In this document: positions 25,638 to 32,703 of the stretch, one piece after another
Layout of the letters: each line of letters opens with the position of its first letter
Numbering within the stretch: position 1 is the stretch's first letter
Assembly: GCA_051881355.1 (NCBI GenBank)
Contig: JBJEPS010000078.1
Coordinates: 1 to 64,000, forward strand
DNA from: Fimenecus sp051881355
GTDB lineage: Bacteria > Bacillota > Clostridia > Oscillospirales > Acutalibacteraceae
DNA: 64,000 nt
Reading direction: 5' to 3'
Notes under the pieces: model-generated
The model's database searches: none
What the model was told of the DNA's origin: nothing
What the model saw: the letters and a program-made list of their open reading frames with translations, nothing else
Made by a program: the position numbers and the translations under genes

Positions 25638-26071
25638 AAAACATCCCGAAAATTCTTTCTCCCGAGCTGTTAAAAGTCCTTTGCGAAATGGGACATGGCG
25701 ACCGTTTGGTGATTTCCGACGGGAATTTCCCCGCCGAAAGCATGGGCAAAAATGCGAAAGTCATTCGTATGGACGGGCATGGCGTGCCGGAAATCCTCGA
25801 TGCGATTTTGCAGTTGTTCCCGTTAGACACCTATGTGGAAAAACCCGTGGGCTTAATGGAAGTTGTCCCCGGCGACCCGGTGGAAACCCCGATTTGGAAC
25901 ACCTATTTTGACACGGTGCAAAAATATGACGAACGCGGCGAAAACGCGGTGCAGTATATTGAGCGTTTTGCGTTTTACGAGCAGGCAAAAGAGGCTTATG
26001 CCATTATCGCTACAGGCGAGAGTGCGCTGTATGCGAATATTTTACTGCAAAAAGGCGTTGTCACAGATTAA
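25631..26071 (+). CDS. fucU: L-fucose mutarotase (RbsD/FucU family)
   Basis: 146 residues of the RbsD/FucU fold. Catalytic-type elements are the N-terminal HGDRLVISDGNFP (His and Asp of the active site) and the later IIATGESALYANILLQKGV. FucU interconverts the alpha and beta anomers of L-fucose so that the isomerase receives its preferred form. Length and motifs match FucU rather than the slightly shorter RbsD. Its start overlaps the end of the kinase gene. Confidence 0.94.
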   Translation: MLKNIPKILSPELLKVLCEMGHGDRLVISDGNFPAESMGKNAKVIRMDGHGVPEILDAILQLFPLDTYVEKPVGLMEVVPGDPVETPIWNTYFDTVQKYDERGENAVQYIERFAFYEQAKEAYAIIATGESALYANILLQKGVVTD

Positions 26072-26100
26072 AACAAAAAATCATAAAAGGAAGTATCACT

Positions 26101-26784
26101 ATGGACTATATGGAAACGCGCGAAATTATGTGCGACATCTGCCACAAAACTTGGCAATTGGGCTGGGTCGCGGCGAATGACGGGAACTTGTCCGTCAAAC
26201 TGCCGAACGGCAATTTTTTGGCAACGCCTACGGGCATCAGCAAAAGCTTTATCACGCCTGAAAAACTGGTGGTCATCGACGGCGAGGGCAATGTGTTGGA
26301 GGCGGAAAACGGCTACCGCCCGTCCTCGGAAATTAAAATGCATTTGCGTTGTTATAAGGAACGCGAAGATGTCGGCGCCGTGTTGCACGCACACCCCCCA
26401 ACAGCCACGGGCTACGCGGTGGCACATGTGCCGCTGGACCGCTACACAATGATTGAAACGGTTGCCGCCATCGGCTCCATTCCCGTCACGCCCTACGGTA
26501 CGCCCTCGACTTATGAAGTGCCCGACGCGATAGCGCCTTATTTGCAGGAACATGATGTCCTGTTACTTGCCAACCACGGCGCACTGACCGTCGGCGCAGA
26601 CGCAATCACCGCCTATTACCGTATGGAAACACTCGAACTGTTTGCCAAAATCAGCCTGACCGCGCATCTGTTGGGCGGCGAAAAGGAAATTTCCGAAGAG
26701 AATATTCAAAAACTCATCGATTTGCGTAAATACTACGGTATCACGGGCAAACACCCGGGGTACAAACACTATCGCGAGGATTAA
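26101..26784 (+). CDS. fucA: L-fuculose-1-phosphate aldolase (class II aldolase/adducin)
   Basis: 227 residues. The zinc ligands are the two His in VLHAHPPTATGYA and the His in LLANHGALTVG, with an upstream catalytic Glu (SSEIKMHL). GNLSVKLPNG and TPTGISKSF form the phosphate site. It cleaves L-fuculose-1-phosphate to dihydroxyacetone phosphate and L-lactaldehyde. It is the last gene of the fucose operon. No lactaldehyde reductase (fucO) or fucose permease is adjacent; the iron alcohol dehydrogenase at 57.7 kb could serve as a reductase, but this is speculative. Confidence 0.95.
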   Translation: MDYMETREIMCDICHKTWQLGWVAANDGNLSVKLPNGNFLATPTGISKSFITPEKLVVIDGEGNVLEAENGYRPSSEIKMHLRCYKEREDVGAVLHAHPPTATGYAVAHVPLDRYTMIETVAAIGSIPVTPYGTPSTYEVPDAIAPYLQEHDVLLLANHGALTVGADAITAYYRMETLELFAKISLTAHLLGGEKEISEENIQKLIDLRKYYGITGKHPGYKHYRED

Positions 26785-26868
26785 GTATAGTTTTTTCGGT
26801 GTATTTGTTGGTATGCGTGTTACGGAATGGTTGCAGCGTTATCGCTGTACACGGAATAAAATGGTTTG

Positions 26869-26896
26869 ATAGGGCGGGGGCTTGCCCCCGCCGTAA
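26869..26896. repeat. Palindromic intergenic element (GTAGGG family)
   Basis: A GC-rich inverted repeat with core GCGGGGGC-TT-GCCCCCGC. It has a near-identical copy at 47774-47798 and relatives at the loci between 34 and 58 kb. Here it also forms the only hairpin after fucA and could act as a terminator. The remaining about 100 bp up to the tRNA promoter shows no feature. Confidence 0.7.
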
Positions 26897-26991
26897 ATAA
26901 TGGTAGATTTTGCTGGCAAATAAAGTTCACTCCTACCGTACCCGCACCGAAATACTGCTTTTCTCAAAATAAAAAATATCGAAAAAATCTG

Positions 26992-27020
26992 TTGACATTT
27001 TCTGCGGTTGGTGGTATTAT
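26992..27020 (+). promoter_or_regulatory. Promoter of tRNA-Arg(ACG)
   Basis: Perfect TTGACA (26992-26997), 17-nt spacer, TATTAT (27015-27020), 36 bp before the tRNA. Confidence 0.75.
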
Positions 27021-27056
27021 ATTTCGGCGGTCAAAAGGAACGCTTCAACCGCATTT

Positions 27057-27133
27057 GCGCTGCTAGCTCAGCTGGATAGAGTGTTTGGCTACGAACCAAA
27101 AGGTCAGGGGTTCGAATCCCTTGCAGCGCGCCA
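27057..27133 (+). tRNA. tRNA-Arg (ACG)
   Basis: A full cloverleaf: acceptor GCGCTGC, anticodon loop CTACGAA (anticodon ACG, wobble-modified to read CGN), T-loop TTCGAAT and encoded CCA. Its last 16 nt plus 5 following bases are repeated twice downstream (see the tandem repeat). Confidence 0.95.
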
Positions 27134-27520
27134 AAAACGGAGACACACAAAAAAGTGTGTCTCCGTTTTTTCGTTTTCATTTGCAAGGGATTCGAAAGGG
27201 CGAAAGAGAAAACGCTCCGGTGGAGCGTTTTCCGCCCGTCGCGCAGATGGCGGTTGTTTTCAGAACATTCGTAAACTTCGCGGCAGAGGGGAAAGACAAG
27301 TTGAAACACCCTTGCAGCGCGCCAAAAACGGAGACACACAAAAAAGTGTGTCTCCGTTTTTTCGTTTTCATTTGCAAGGGATTCGAAAGGGCGAAAGAGA
27401 AAACGCTCCGGTGGAGCGTTTTCCGCCCGTCGTGCAGATGGCAGTTGTTTTCAGAACATTCGTAAACTTCGCGGCAGAGGGGAAAGACAAGATGAAACAC
27501 CCTTGCAGCGCGCCAAAAAC
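27118..27520 (+). repeat. Tandem 191-bp repeat reiterating the tRNA-Arg 3' end
   Basis: A 21-bp direct repeat (tRNA 3' end with CCA plus AAAAC) occurs at 27118-27138, 27309-27329 and 27500-27520, spaced exactly 191 bp. The two intervening units differ at only three positions. Each unit holds a terminator hairpin (27137-27171 and 27328-27362), then an antisense 15-nt copy of the tRNA T-arm (27182-27196 and 27373-27387), a second hairpin (GAAAACGCTCC with GAGCGTTTTC) and a unique tail. The third copy leads into a different terminator. This looks like two tandem insertions at the tRNA 3' end. Open frames across it are not counted as genes. Confidence 0.92.
27137..27171 (+). terminator. tRNA-Arg terminator, unit 1
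   Basis: A 12-bp perfect stem (ACGGAGACACAC with GTGTGTCTCCGT) closed by an A6 loop and followed by T's. An identical copy is at 27328-27362 in the second repeat unit. Confidence 0.88.
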
Positions 27521-27552
27521 ACGGCATACCAAACGGTGTACCGTGTTTTTTC
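27519..27552 (+). terminator. Distal, different terminator after the third tRNA-end copy
   Basis: The arms ACACGG...ACC and GGT...CCGTGT with an AAAC loop and T6. Its stem differs from the two upstream copies, so it may be the original terminator of the tRNA gene before the 191-bp units were inserted. Confidence 0.75.
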
Positions 27553-27578
27553 GTATGGCAATATATTCGGTGCCGTTT

Positions 27579-29063
27579 TTATTGTTCGTTTTCCGCATTC
27601 GGCAGTTCTATTCGCTGTTGGCAGGCTTCTTGCACCGCATTATGTAAGCACAACTCGCTGTCTGTGGGCATATCGGTCATCATATGCCACGTCATAATTC
27701 CACCGAGCGACATGGAAATCGCGTAGGCGGTTTTATCTCTTACCATAGCATAGCTGTTCAAGTATGCCGGTTGCACTCCATACCCTTCAGCAAAATTACC
27801 GCTTGCAGTATTTGTCCATCTGTCGCTTATACCGCTGTTGCAGTAATTCACCCAGAAATTACCGCACGCGCTGTTTTTGAGGTTTCTGCCGTAATACGGA
27901 ATGCCGAGACAGATTTTTTGCATATCATACCCTTGGTAATACAGCCGTTCTATTGCCAGCGTAGTCTGTTTAAAGGTCGAGTGATACCCGTTGTAATCAT
28001 CGGAAACATGGTCATAAATCATAATGTTGAAATAATCCACGGCTTCTTTCGCCTCGTCAGAAAACCGCATATTCCACACTGCCGTTGCCAAAGAAAACTT
28101 TTTGCCGATTTTGGACAGTTCGCTGTGCAAATCCAACGCAAGTTGGTTGTATGCCGCCCAGTCTTTTTTACCGCTGGGATATTCCCAGTCCAAATCCACG
28201 CCGTCTAAAGAAAATTCCGTGACAAAATCCGCAAGATTTTTGGCGATTATTTTGCTGTTGTCGGCAAAAAACGATGCGTCGGTATCATTGGAAAATACAT
28301 TGCAGTAAAGTTTTATGTCCCTGTCGCCAATGGCGGCACGCACATCTGCAAGTCGTTCAGCAAACGCCTCTTTGCCGCCGTTGTAGTCCACCGCGCCGTT
28401 TTCGTCGAGCCACACGCCGATAAACAAGGTCAAATCGGTTACGCTGTCTAAATAACTGATAAACTGTTCGTTGTGCTGATAATCTTCGCCTTCATACACA
28501 AAATAGTCGTTGATTCTAAACGTATCGCGGCTGGTTTTGCCGACATTGTAAATTTCCGCTTCGTTGATTTTTGCACTGTCTCTGCAATCGTCAAACTGAA
28601 TGCGCAGTGTGTCAAACGTTGTGTCGGGGAATGTGCACATTCTGTACGAGTCGATTTTGTCGTTTCTGTAAATCAGCTTTTCCTCGCCGTCGAGAGAGGC
28701 GTAAATGCTGAATTGTTTTGTACCGCCTTCCAGCGCATAGGCGAGACTGCCGGTTTTGTCTAACGTTTCTTTTAAAAGAACGGTGTTTGCGGTTATGGGC
28801 GTTTCAAATGCAAATGTAATGCTGTCACCTTGTTGGACAGTGACGCCGGTGCGCCATTTGCCGTCGGTTATTTTTGTGCTTTTTTGATTGTCGGCATCGG
28901 TTACAGTTGCAAGCAATGCGAGATTTTCATATGCTTGCAGGTTGCTTACATCTGCACTGTTGACTTTTCGATTTACATATCCTGTATAACCGCCAACGCC
29001 TGTTGCGCATACCAGTACAACAACCAAAACGAGCGATATCACGATTTTTTTCCACTTTTTCAT
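27579..29063 (-). CDS. Membrane-anchored GH18-like glycosidase with discoidin-type domain
   Basis: 494 residues. An N-terminal signal or anchor (about 5-27) is followed by an F5/8-type (CBM32-like) carbohydrate-binding region (about 40-175, with ITDGKWRTGV and FDTLRIQFDDCRDSAKINEAEIY). A GH18 TIM barrel follows (about 185-480). The catalytic DGVDLDWEYP motif, about residues 287-296, is complete (DxxDxDxE), so the enzyme should be active on chitin- or peptidoglycan-like GlcNAc polymers. Other barrel signatures are YFNIMIYDH and GIMTWHM. It is monocistronic, ending just after the tRNA repeat region. Confidence 0.86.
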   Translation of the reverse strand: MKKWKKIVISLVLVVVLVCATGVGGYTGYVNRKVNSADVSNLQAYENLALLATVTDADNQKSTKITDGKWRTGVTVQQGDSITFAFETPITANTVLLKETLDKTGSLAYALEGGTKQFSIYASLDGEEKLIYRNDKIDSYRMCTFPDTTFDTLRIQFDDCRDSAKINEAEIYNVGKTSRDTFRINDYFVYEGEDYQHNEQFISYLDSVTDLTLFIGVWLDENGAVDYNGGKEAFAERLADVRAAIGDRDIKLYCNVFSNDTDASFFADNSKIIAKNLADFVTEFSLDGVDLDWEYPSGKKDWAAYNQLALDLHSELSKIGKKFSLATAVWNMRFSDEAKEAVDYFNIMIYDHVSDDYNGYHSTFKQTTLAIERLYYQGYDMQKICLGIPYYGRNLKNSACGNFWVNYCNSGISDRWTNTASGNFAEGYGVQPAYLNSYAMVRDKTAYAISMSLGGIMTWHMMTDMPTDSELCLHNAVQEACQQRIELPNAENEQ

Positions 29064-29110
29064 CCTATCCGCCCCTGCGTATTTTATTTTTTAACAGCGC
29101 TTTTTCGCTG

Positions 29111-29614
29111 TCAATCGTCATATTCCCGTAAATGCCCCTCGCAGAGCAGTTCGGGATACCCCCACTGCCGCAAGACCTCGAAAACTGCTACGGCGACGGT
29201 GTTTGAAAGGTTTAAACTCCGCGCGTGGGCGTTGTTGAGCATCGGCAGCCGCGCGCAGAAATCGGGATTTTCGTGCAACAGCCATTCGGGCAGTCCTTTT
29301 GTCTCTTTTCCGAAAAATAAATACGCATTTTCGGGATATACTAAATCGGAATGAATGTGTTTTCCTTTTGTTGTGAAAAAGAAAAAATTGTTCTCTTGCG
29401 GGGTTTTTTCTAAAAATTCCTGTAAAGAATCATAATAGGTAATGTCTAAAAGCTGCCAGTAATCAAGCCCCGCACGCTTTAATTTTTTATCGTCGATTTT
29501 AAAGCCCATTGGACCGACTAAATGCAACCGCGCACCCGTTGCGGCACAGGTGCGGGCAATGTTTCCCGTGTTTTGCGGGATCTCAGGCTCAACCAAAACA
29601 ATATTTAATGACAC
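29111..29614 (-). CDS. trmL: tRNA (cytidine/uridine-34 2'-O)-methyltransferase
   Basis: 167 residues of the SpoU/TrmL knot family. The N-terminal EPEIPQNTGNIARTCAATGARLHLVGP and the C-terminal knot (LFFGKETKGLP and NLSNTVAVAVFEVLRQW) bind S-adenosylmethionine. TrmL methylates the wobble ribose of certain leucine tRNAs. The frame extends upstream to 29866 but the extension is hydrophobic and lacks family similarity. GTG at 29614 has GGAAG 8 nt upstream and gives the normal length. Confidence 0.93.
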   Translation of the reverse strand: MSLNIVLVEPEIPQNTGNIARTCAATGARLHLVGPMGFKIDDKKLKRAGLDYWQLLDITYYDSLQEFLEKTPQENNFFFFTTKGKHIHSDLVYPENAYLFFGKETKGLPEWLLHENPDFCARLPMLNNAHARSLNLSNTVAVAVFEVLRQWGYPELLCEGHLREYDD

Positions 29615-29650
29615 AGCTTCCACTTCCGTTTTTGCGTTAGAATTTTTTTT

Positions 29651-29679
29651 ATTATAGCAAGTCACGGGAGAAAAGTAAA
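29651..29679 (-). promoter_or_regulatory. Promoter of trmL
   Basis: On the minus strand TTTACT (29674-29679), 17-nt spacer, TATAAT (29651-29656), about 37 bp before the GTG start. This supports the short trmL start. Confidence 0.6.
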
Positions 29680-29887
29680 GTTGAACTATGCTTGGTAAGC
29701 GGGTTTTCTGCCGCAGTATAGTATTGAAAGGTATGCTTAAAAAAATCAAAAAGGAAAACCAGCAAAAGCACAGTAGCGAAGCAAGAATAACAATTTTAAA
29801 ATTTTCCAAATTGGTTATGCTTTGCTTTGTATGCCAATGGGTTTTCCGAACAAAATAGAAATACAAATCTATTTAGGAGGGAAAGCA

Positions 29888-30073
29888 ATGCAAGCACAAA
29901 TGCAATCTGCTGCGAAAGCAGTCGGTGTGAGTCTGGCGGTCGGCGGCGCTGTGGCAATGGTCGGTGCGGCGATGCGCGGCAGCTCGACAAAACGAAAGGC
30001 GCGAAAGGTCGCGAAAAAAGCAGCGAACACCATCGGCGGTCTTGTGGATAATATGCAGTATATGATGAAATAA
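29888..30073 (+). CDS. Small Gly/Ala-rich basic protein of unknown function
   Basis: 61 residues starting MQAQMQSAAKAVGVSLAVGG. A glycine-zipper-like hydrophobic helix (about 10-31) is followed by a strongly basic stretch (STKRKARKVAKKAANT) and an amphipathic tail ending NMQYMMK. AGGAGG lies 7 nt before the ATG, and a terminator follows within 6 nt of the stop, so it is a real, monocistronic small gene. I do not recognise the family; the helix could insert in or lie on the membrane. It precedes the PdaA-like gene, a possible spore-envelope context. Confidence 0.7.
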   Translation: MQAQMQSAAKAVGVSLAVGGAVAMVGAAMRGSSTKRKARKVAKKAANTIGGLVDNMQYMMK

Positions 30074-30078
30074 GCGAG

Positions 30079-30110
30079 AGATACCCGCAGACCGTCTGCG
30101 GGTATCTTGT
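30079..30110 (+). terminator. Terminator of the 61-residue gene
   Basis: AGATACCCGCAGAC pairs with GTCTGCGGGTATCT, a 14-bp GC-rich perfect stem, followed by TTGTT. It separates the small gene from the deacetylase gene. Confidence 0.8.
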
Positions 30111-30123
30111 TATGGGGAAAATC

Positions 30124-31113
30124 ATGAAAAAAACACTTTGTATTTTACTTTGCTTGGCACTGCTCGCAGGGCTTTGCGCTTGCGGCAGTACAAAGCAGGA
30201 TTTGACAGGGACGACTGCACCGCAGTCGGATGCAACTACCGTGCCGCCGCCCGAGGCGCTGGGCGATGCGACGGAGACGGAAACAACACCCGTGCAGGTA
30301 TTACCTGCGACAGCAGATACGCCGGTTTTGCAAAACGGTGAAACCTACACAGGCTTACCTGCTTTGCCGTTACAGGAGTTTAAGGTGGAAGACCCTGAAA
30401 ATACGCGTGGGTTGTCAACGGAAAAAATCGGATACAGCTACGGCGTGGCAAAGGACGGTCAACCGCATACCACTTCCGTCAACAACCAAAAATATTTTAC
30501 AGACAACGGCTATAATGCCGTTTGCCTGGATACAAAATCCACCGAAAAGGTGCTGTATCTGACCTTCGACTGCGGCTACGAAAACGGATATACCGCAAAG
30601 ATTTTGGACACGTTGAAAGAAAAAGGCGTTCCAGCCGCATTTTTCTGTACACTGCCACAGGTACAGGATAATCCCGAGCTGATTGCGCGTATGATTAACG
30701 AAGGGCACATCGTCGGCAATCACTCTGTAAAGCATCCGTCCTTCCCGACGCTAACGCGTTTGCGTATGGCAGAGGAAATCAAGGGCATGGACGATTATTT
30801 GCGGACGAATTTCGGATACAGTGAGCCGTTTTTCCGTTTCCCGATGGGGGAGTATTCCGACTGTGCGCTGGATTTGGTCGGCTCCTTGGGCTATAAAAGC
30901 GTGTTTTGGTCCGTGGCGTATGCAGATTGGGATTTAGACAACCAAAAAGGCGCAGACTATGCCTTTGAGACGGTTACTTCCCGTTTGCACCCGGGCGCGG
31001 TGATTTTGCTGCACTCGGTTTCACCGGATAACGCGGAAGCCCTCGGCAGAATTATCGACTGGGCGAAGCAGGAAGGATATACCTTTAAATCTTTACGGGA
31101 TTTGCCTGCATAA
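30124..31113 (+). CDS. pdaA: PdaA-like polysaccharide deacetylase lipoprotein
   Basis: About 329 residues. The N-terminal signal ends in a lipobox-like LCAC, so it is probably a lipoprotein. A Thr/Pro-rich linker (to about residue 90) follows, then a NodB deacetylase domain: VLYLTFDCGYEN (with the metal Asp), VGNHSVKHPSFP (His metal ligands), FFRFPMGEYS, and VILLHSVSPDNAE with the catalytic His. The GYSYG...TTSVNNQKYF prelude matches the delta-lactam-forming PdaA type, which removes acetyl from MurNAc in spore cortex. The second ATG is chosen because GGGGAA lies just upstream of it. Confidence 0.88.
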   Translation: MKKTLCILLCLALLAGLCACGSTKQDLTGTTAPQSDATTVPPPEALGDATETETTPVQVLPATADTPVLQNGETYTGLPALPLQEFKVEDPENTRGLSTEKIGYSYGVAKDGQPHTTSVNNQKYFTDNGYNAVCLDTKSTEKVLYLTFDCGYENGYTAKILDTLKEKGVPAAFFCTLPQVQDNPELIARMINEGHIVGNHSVKHPSFPTLTRLRMAEEIKGMDDYLRTNFGYSEPFFRFPMGEYSDCALDLVGSLGYKSVFWSVAYADWDLDNQKGADYAFETVTSRLHPGAVILLHSVSPDNAEALGRIIDWAKQEGYTFKSLRDLPA

Positions 31114-31123
31114 AGTGAAGCTT

Positions 31124-31157
31124 AGCGGAGAACAGTGGTTCTGTTCTCCGCTTTTTT
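31124..31157 (+). terminator. Terminator of the deacetylase gene
   Basis: AGCGGAGAACAG and CTGTTCTCCGCT pair around TGGTT, followed by T6. Confidence 0.9.
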
Positions 31158-31290
31158 ATACAGCTTGCAGTATTGTCAACGGTTGCTGATTTATTAACGA
31201 TTTATTAAAATTTTATTCACAAATTATTCATAATCGTAAGGCGGTACTATGGTAAAATAAACCATAATTTTTAGTTTGGGGGAATAGTCT

Positions 31291-32532
31291 ATGAATTTAC
31301 AAAAAATCATTGACAGCAAAGACGCCGCTGCAGAGTATATGCTCAAAGAAATTACATATATCTGCAAAAAGTTCGAAAAGCGTGCACCCGGTTCCAAGGG
31401 CGAAAAGCAGGCTTGCGACTATATGGCGAAAGTGCTCAAAGAGCAATGCGGTTGTGAGCGCGCCGATGTGGAGTCCTTCAAAGAGCATCCCGGTGCATTC
31501 TATGGGTGGATTTATTTCACCATTACCTTTGTGCTGGTTGCCGTTGCGCTGTTCTTTGTGTTCCCGTTGGCGTCGATTTTGCTGATTGCGGCAGGGTTGT
31601 TTATTGTATTGGCGGAATTCGGCGTTTACAAAAAACTGATTGACCGTTGCTTTAAAGAAGAAACCGGTCACAATGTTACGGCGATTAAGAACTGCACGGG
31701 CGAAGTAAAACGCCGTATTATCTTTAACGGCCACCCCGATGCAGCTTGGGAATGGCCCGTAAACTACAAACTCGGCGGTGTCGGCTTTGAAGGGCACGCG
31801 GTGCTTTGCGGTATCGGCGCTGTGTATTATCTTGTACTTGCCATTATCGCCGTTGCGCAAAACGGCGTTTCGTTTGGGCTTATCGACACGGGCTCCTTAC
31901 TTTTCAAATTGGCAATGTGGGGCTTGCTGTTTGTTCCGTTTTTGGTCGGTCTTTATTGGATGGTCAATAAAAATCGCGTGGTGGACGGTGCGAACGACAA
32001 CCTTTCCGGTTGCTATATGGGTATTGCGCTTTTGAAAATGCTTAAAGATGAGGGCATTGAATTGGAAAATACCGAAATCGGCGTTGTTTTGACCGGCTCT
32101 GAGGAAGCGGGCTTGCGCGGTGCAAAAGCGTGGTGCGAGGCGCACAAAGGCGAATTTGACGATGTGCCGACCTTTATTTTCTCGTATGATACCATTCATG
32201 ACCCGAAATTCCTGATGACCAACTACCGCGATTTGAACGGCACAGTCAAGGCAGACAAGGATGTTTCCGACCTGTTTATGGAAGCGGCAAAGGAATTGGA
32301 AATCCCCTGCAAAAAGGGCTGGGTGCCGCCGCTGGGCGGTGCAACGGACTCTGCCGCATTTGCGCAGGCAGGCTTCCGCGCGACCGGTATTACGGGCTTG
32401 AATCATAAGCTGGAGGATTACTACCATACCCGCCGCGACACCTATGACAACATGAACCTGGAAGGGCTTGCAGGCTGCTTCGCGGTCAGCGCCAAGGTTC
32501 TGGAAATGTTTGATAACGGCGCAAAACAGTAA
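31291..32532 (+). CDS. Membrane-embedded M28-type zinc peptidase
   Basis: 413 residues. A metallopeptidase fold (PGSKGEKQACDYMAK start) is interrupted by two hydrophobic spans (about 72-112) and a second pair (about 165-232). Di-zinc ligand motifs are present: NGHPDAAWEW (His, Asp), VVDGANDNLSGC (bridging Asp), TGSEEAGLRGA (catalytic Glu pair), SYDTIHDP and EDYYHTRRDTYDN (last His). M28 aminopeptidases release N-terminal residues; here the active site would be split by membrane hairpins, an unusual arrangement. GGGGGA lies before the ATG. It is followed by an intrinsic terminator, so it is monocistronic. Confidence 0.82.
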   Translation: MNLQKIIDSKDAAAEYMLKEITYICKKFEKRAPGSKGEKQACDYMAKVLKEQCGCERADVESFKEHPGAFYGWIYFTITFVLVAVALFFVFPLASILLIAAGLFIVLAEFGVYKKLIDRCFKEETGHNVTAIKNCTGEVKRRIIFNGHPDAAWEWPVNYKLGGVGFEGHAVLCGIGAVYYLVLAIIAVAQNGVSFGLIDTGSLLFKLAMWGLLFVPFLVGLYWMVNKNRVVDGANDNLSGCYMGIALLKMLKDEGIELENTEIGVVLTGSEEAGLRGAKAWCEAHKGEFDDVPTFIFSYDTIHDPKFLMTNYRDLNGTVKADKDVSDLFMEAAKELEIPCKKGWVPPLGGATDSAAFAQAGFRATGITGLNHKLEDYYHTRRDTYDNMNLEGLAGCFAVSAKVLEMFDNGAKQ

Positions 32533-32550
32533 TTGATTGTGAATAAATGT

Positions 32551-32579
32551 AAAAACCCGTCGAAAATCGGCGGGTTTTT
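32551..32579 (+). terminator. Terminator of the M28 gene
   Basis: AAAAACCCG and CGGGTTTTT arms flank a short TCG-containing loop, ending in T5. Confidence 0.8.
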
Positions 32580-32640
32580 GTTTTGCATAAAATTTGCACA
32601 TGCGTGTTTTCCGCAAAAGCAATCGTGGGCGTGCCTTTCC

Positions 32641-32669
32641 TTGCATTTTAGGGCGTTCTGTGCTACAAT
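32641..32669 (+). promoter_or_regulatory. Promoter of the DUF4874/DUF4832 gene
   Basis: TTGCAT (32641-32646), 17-nt spacer, TACAAT (32664-32669), 35 bp before the coding start. Confidence 0.6.
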
Positions 32670-32703
32670 AACCGTATTATTGTTCGGAGGCAAACTGAAA
32701 GTT

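Noticed and set aside
27118..27520. Complete integrative element at the tRNA-Arg site
   Set aside because: No integrase, excisionase or cargo gene lies within or beside the 191-bp units; only the attachment-like direct repeats support integration, so it is reported as a repeat.
27081..27647. Long overlapping open frames across the tRNA-Arg repeat region on both strands
   Set aside because: They read through the tRNA, its terminators and the 191-bp repeat units; the repeat length is not a multiple of three, so successive units fall in different frames. They are by-products of repetitive DNA.
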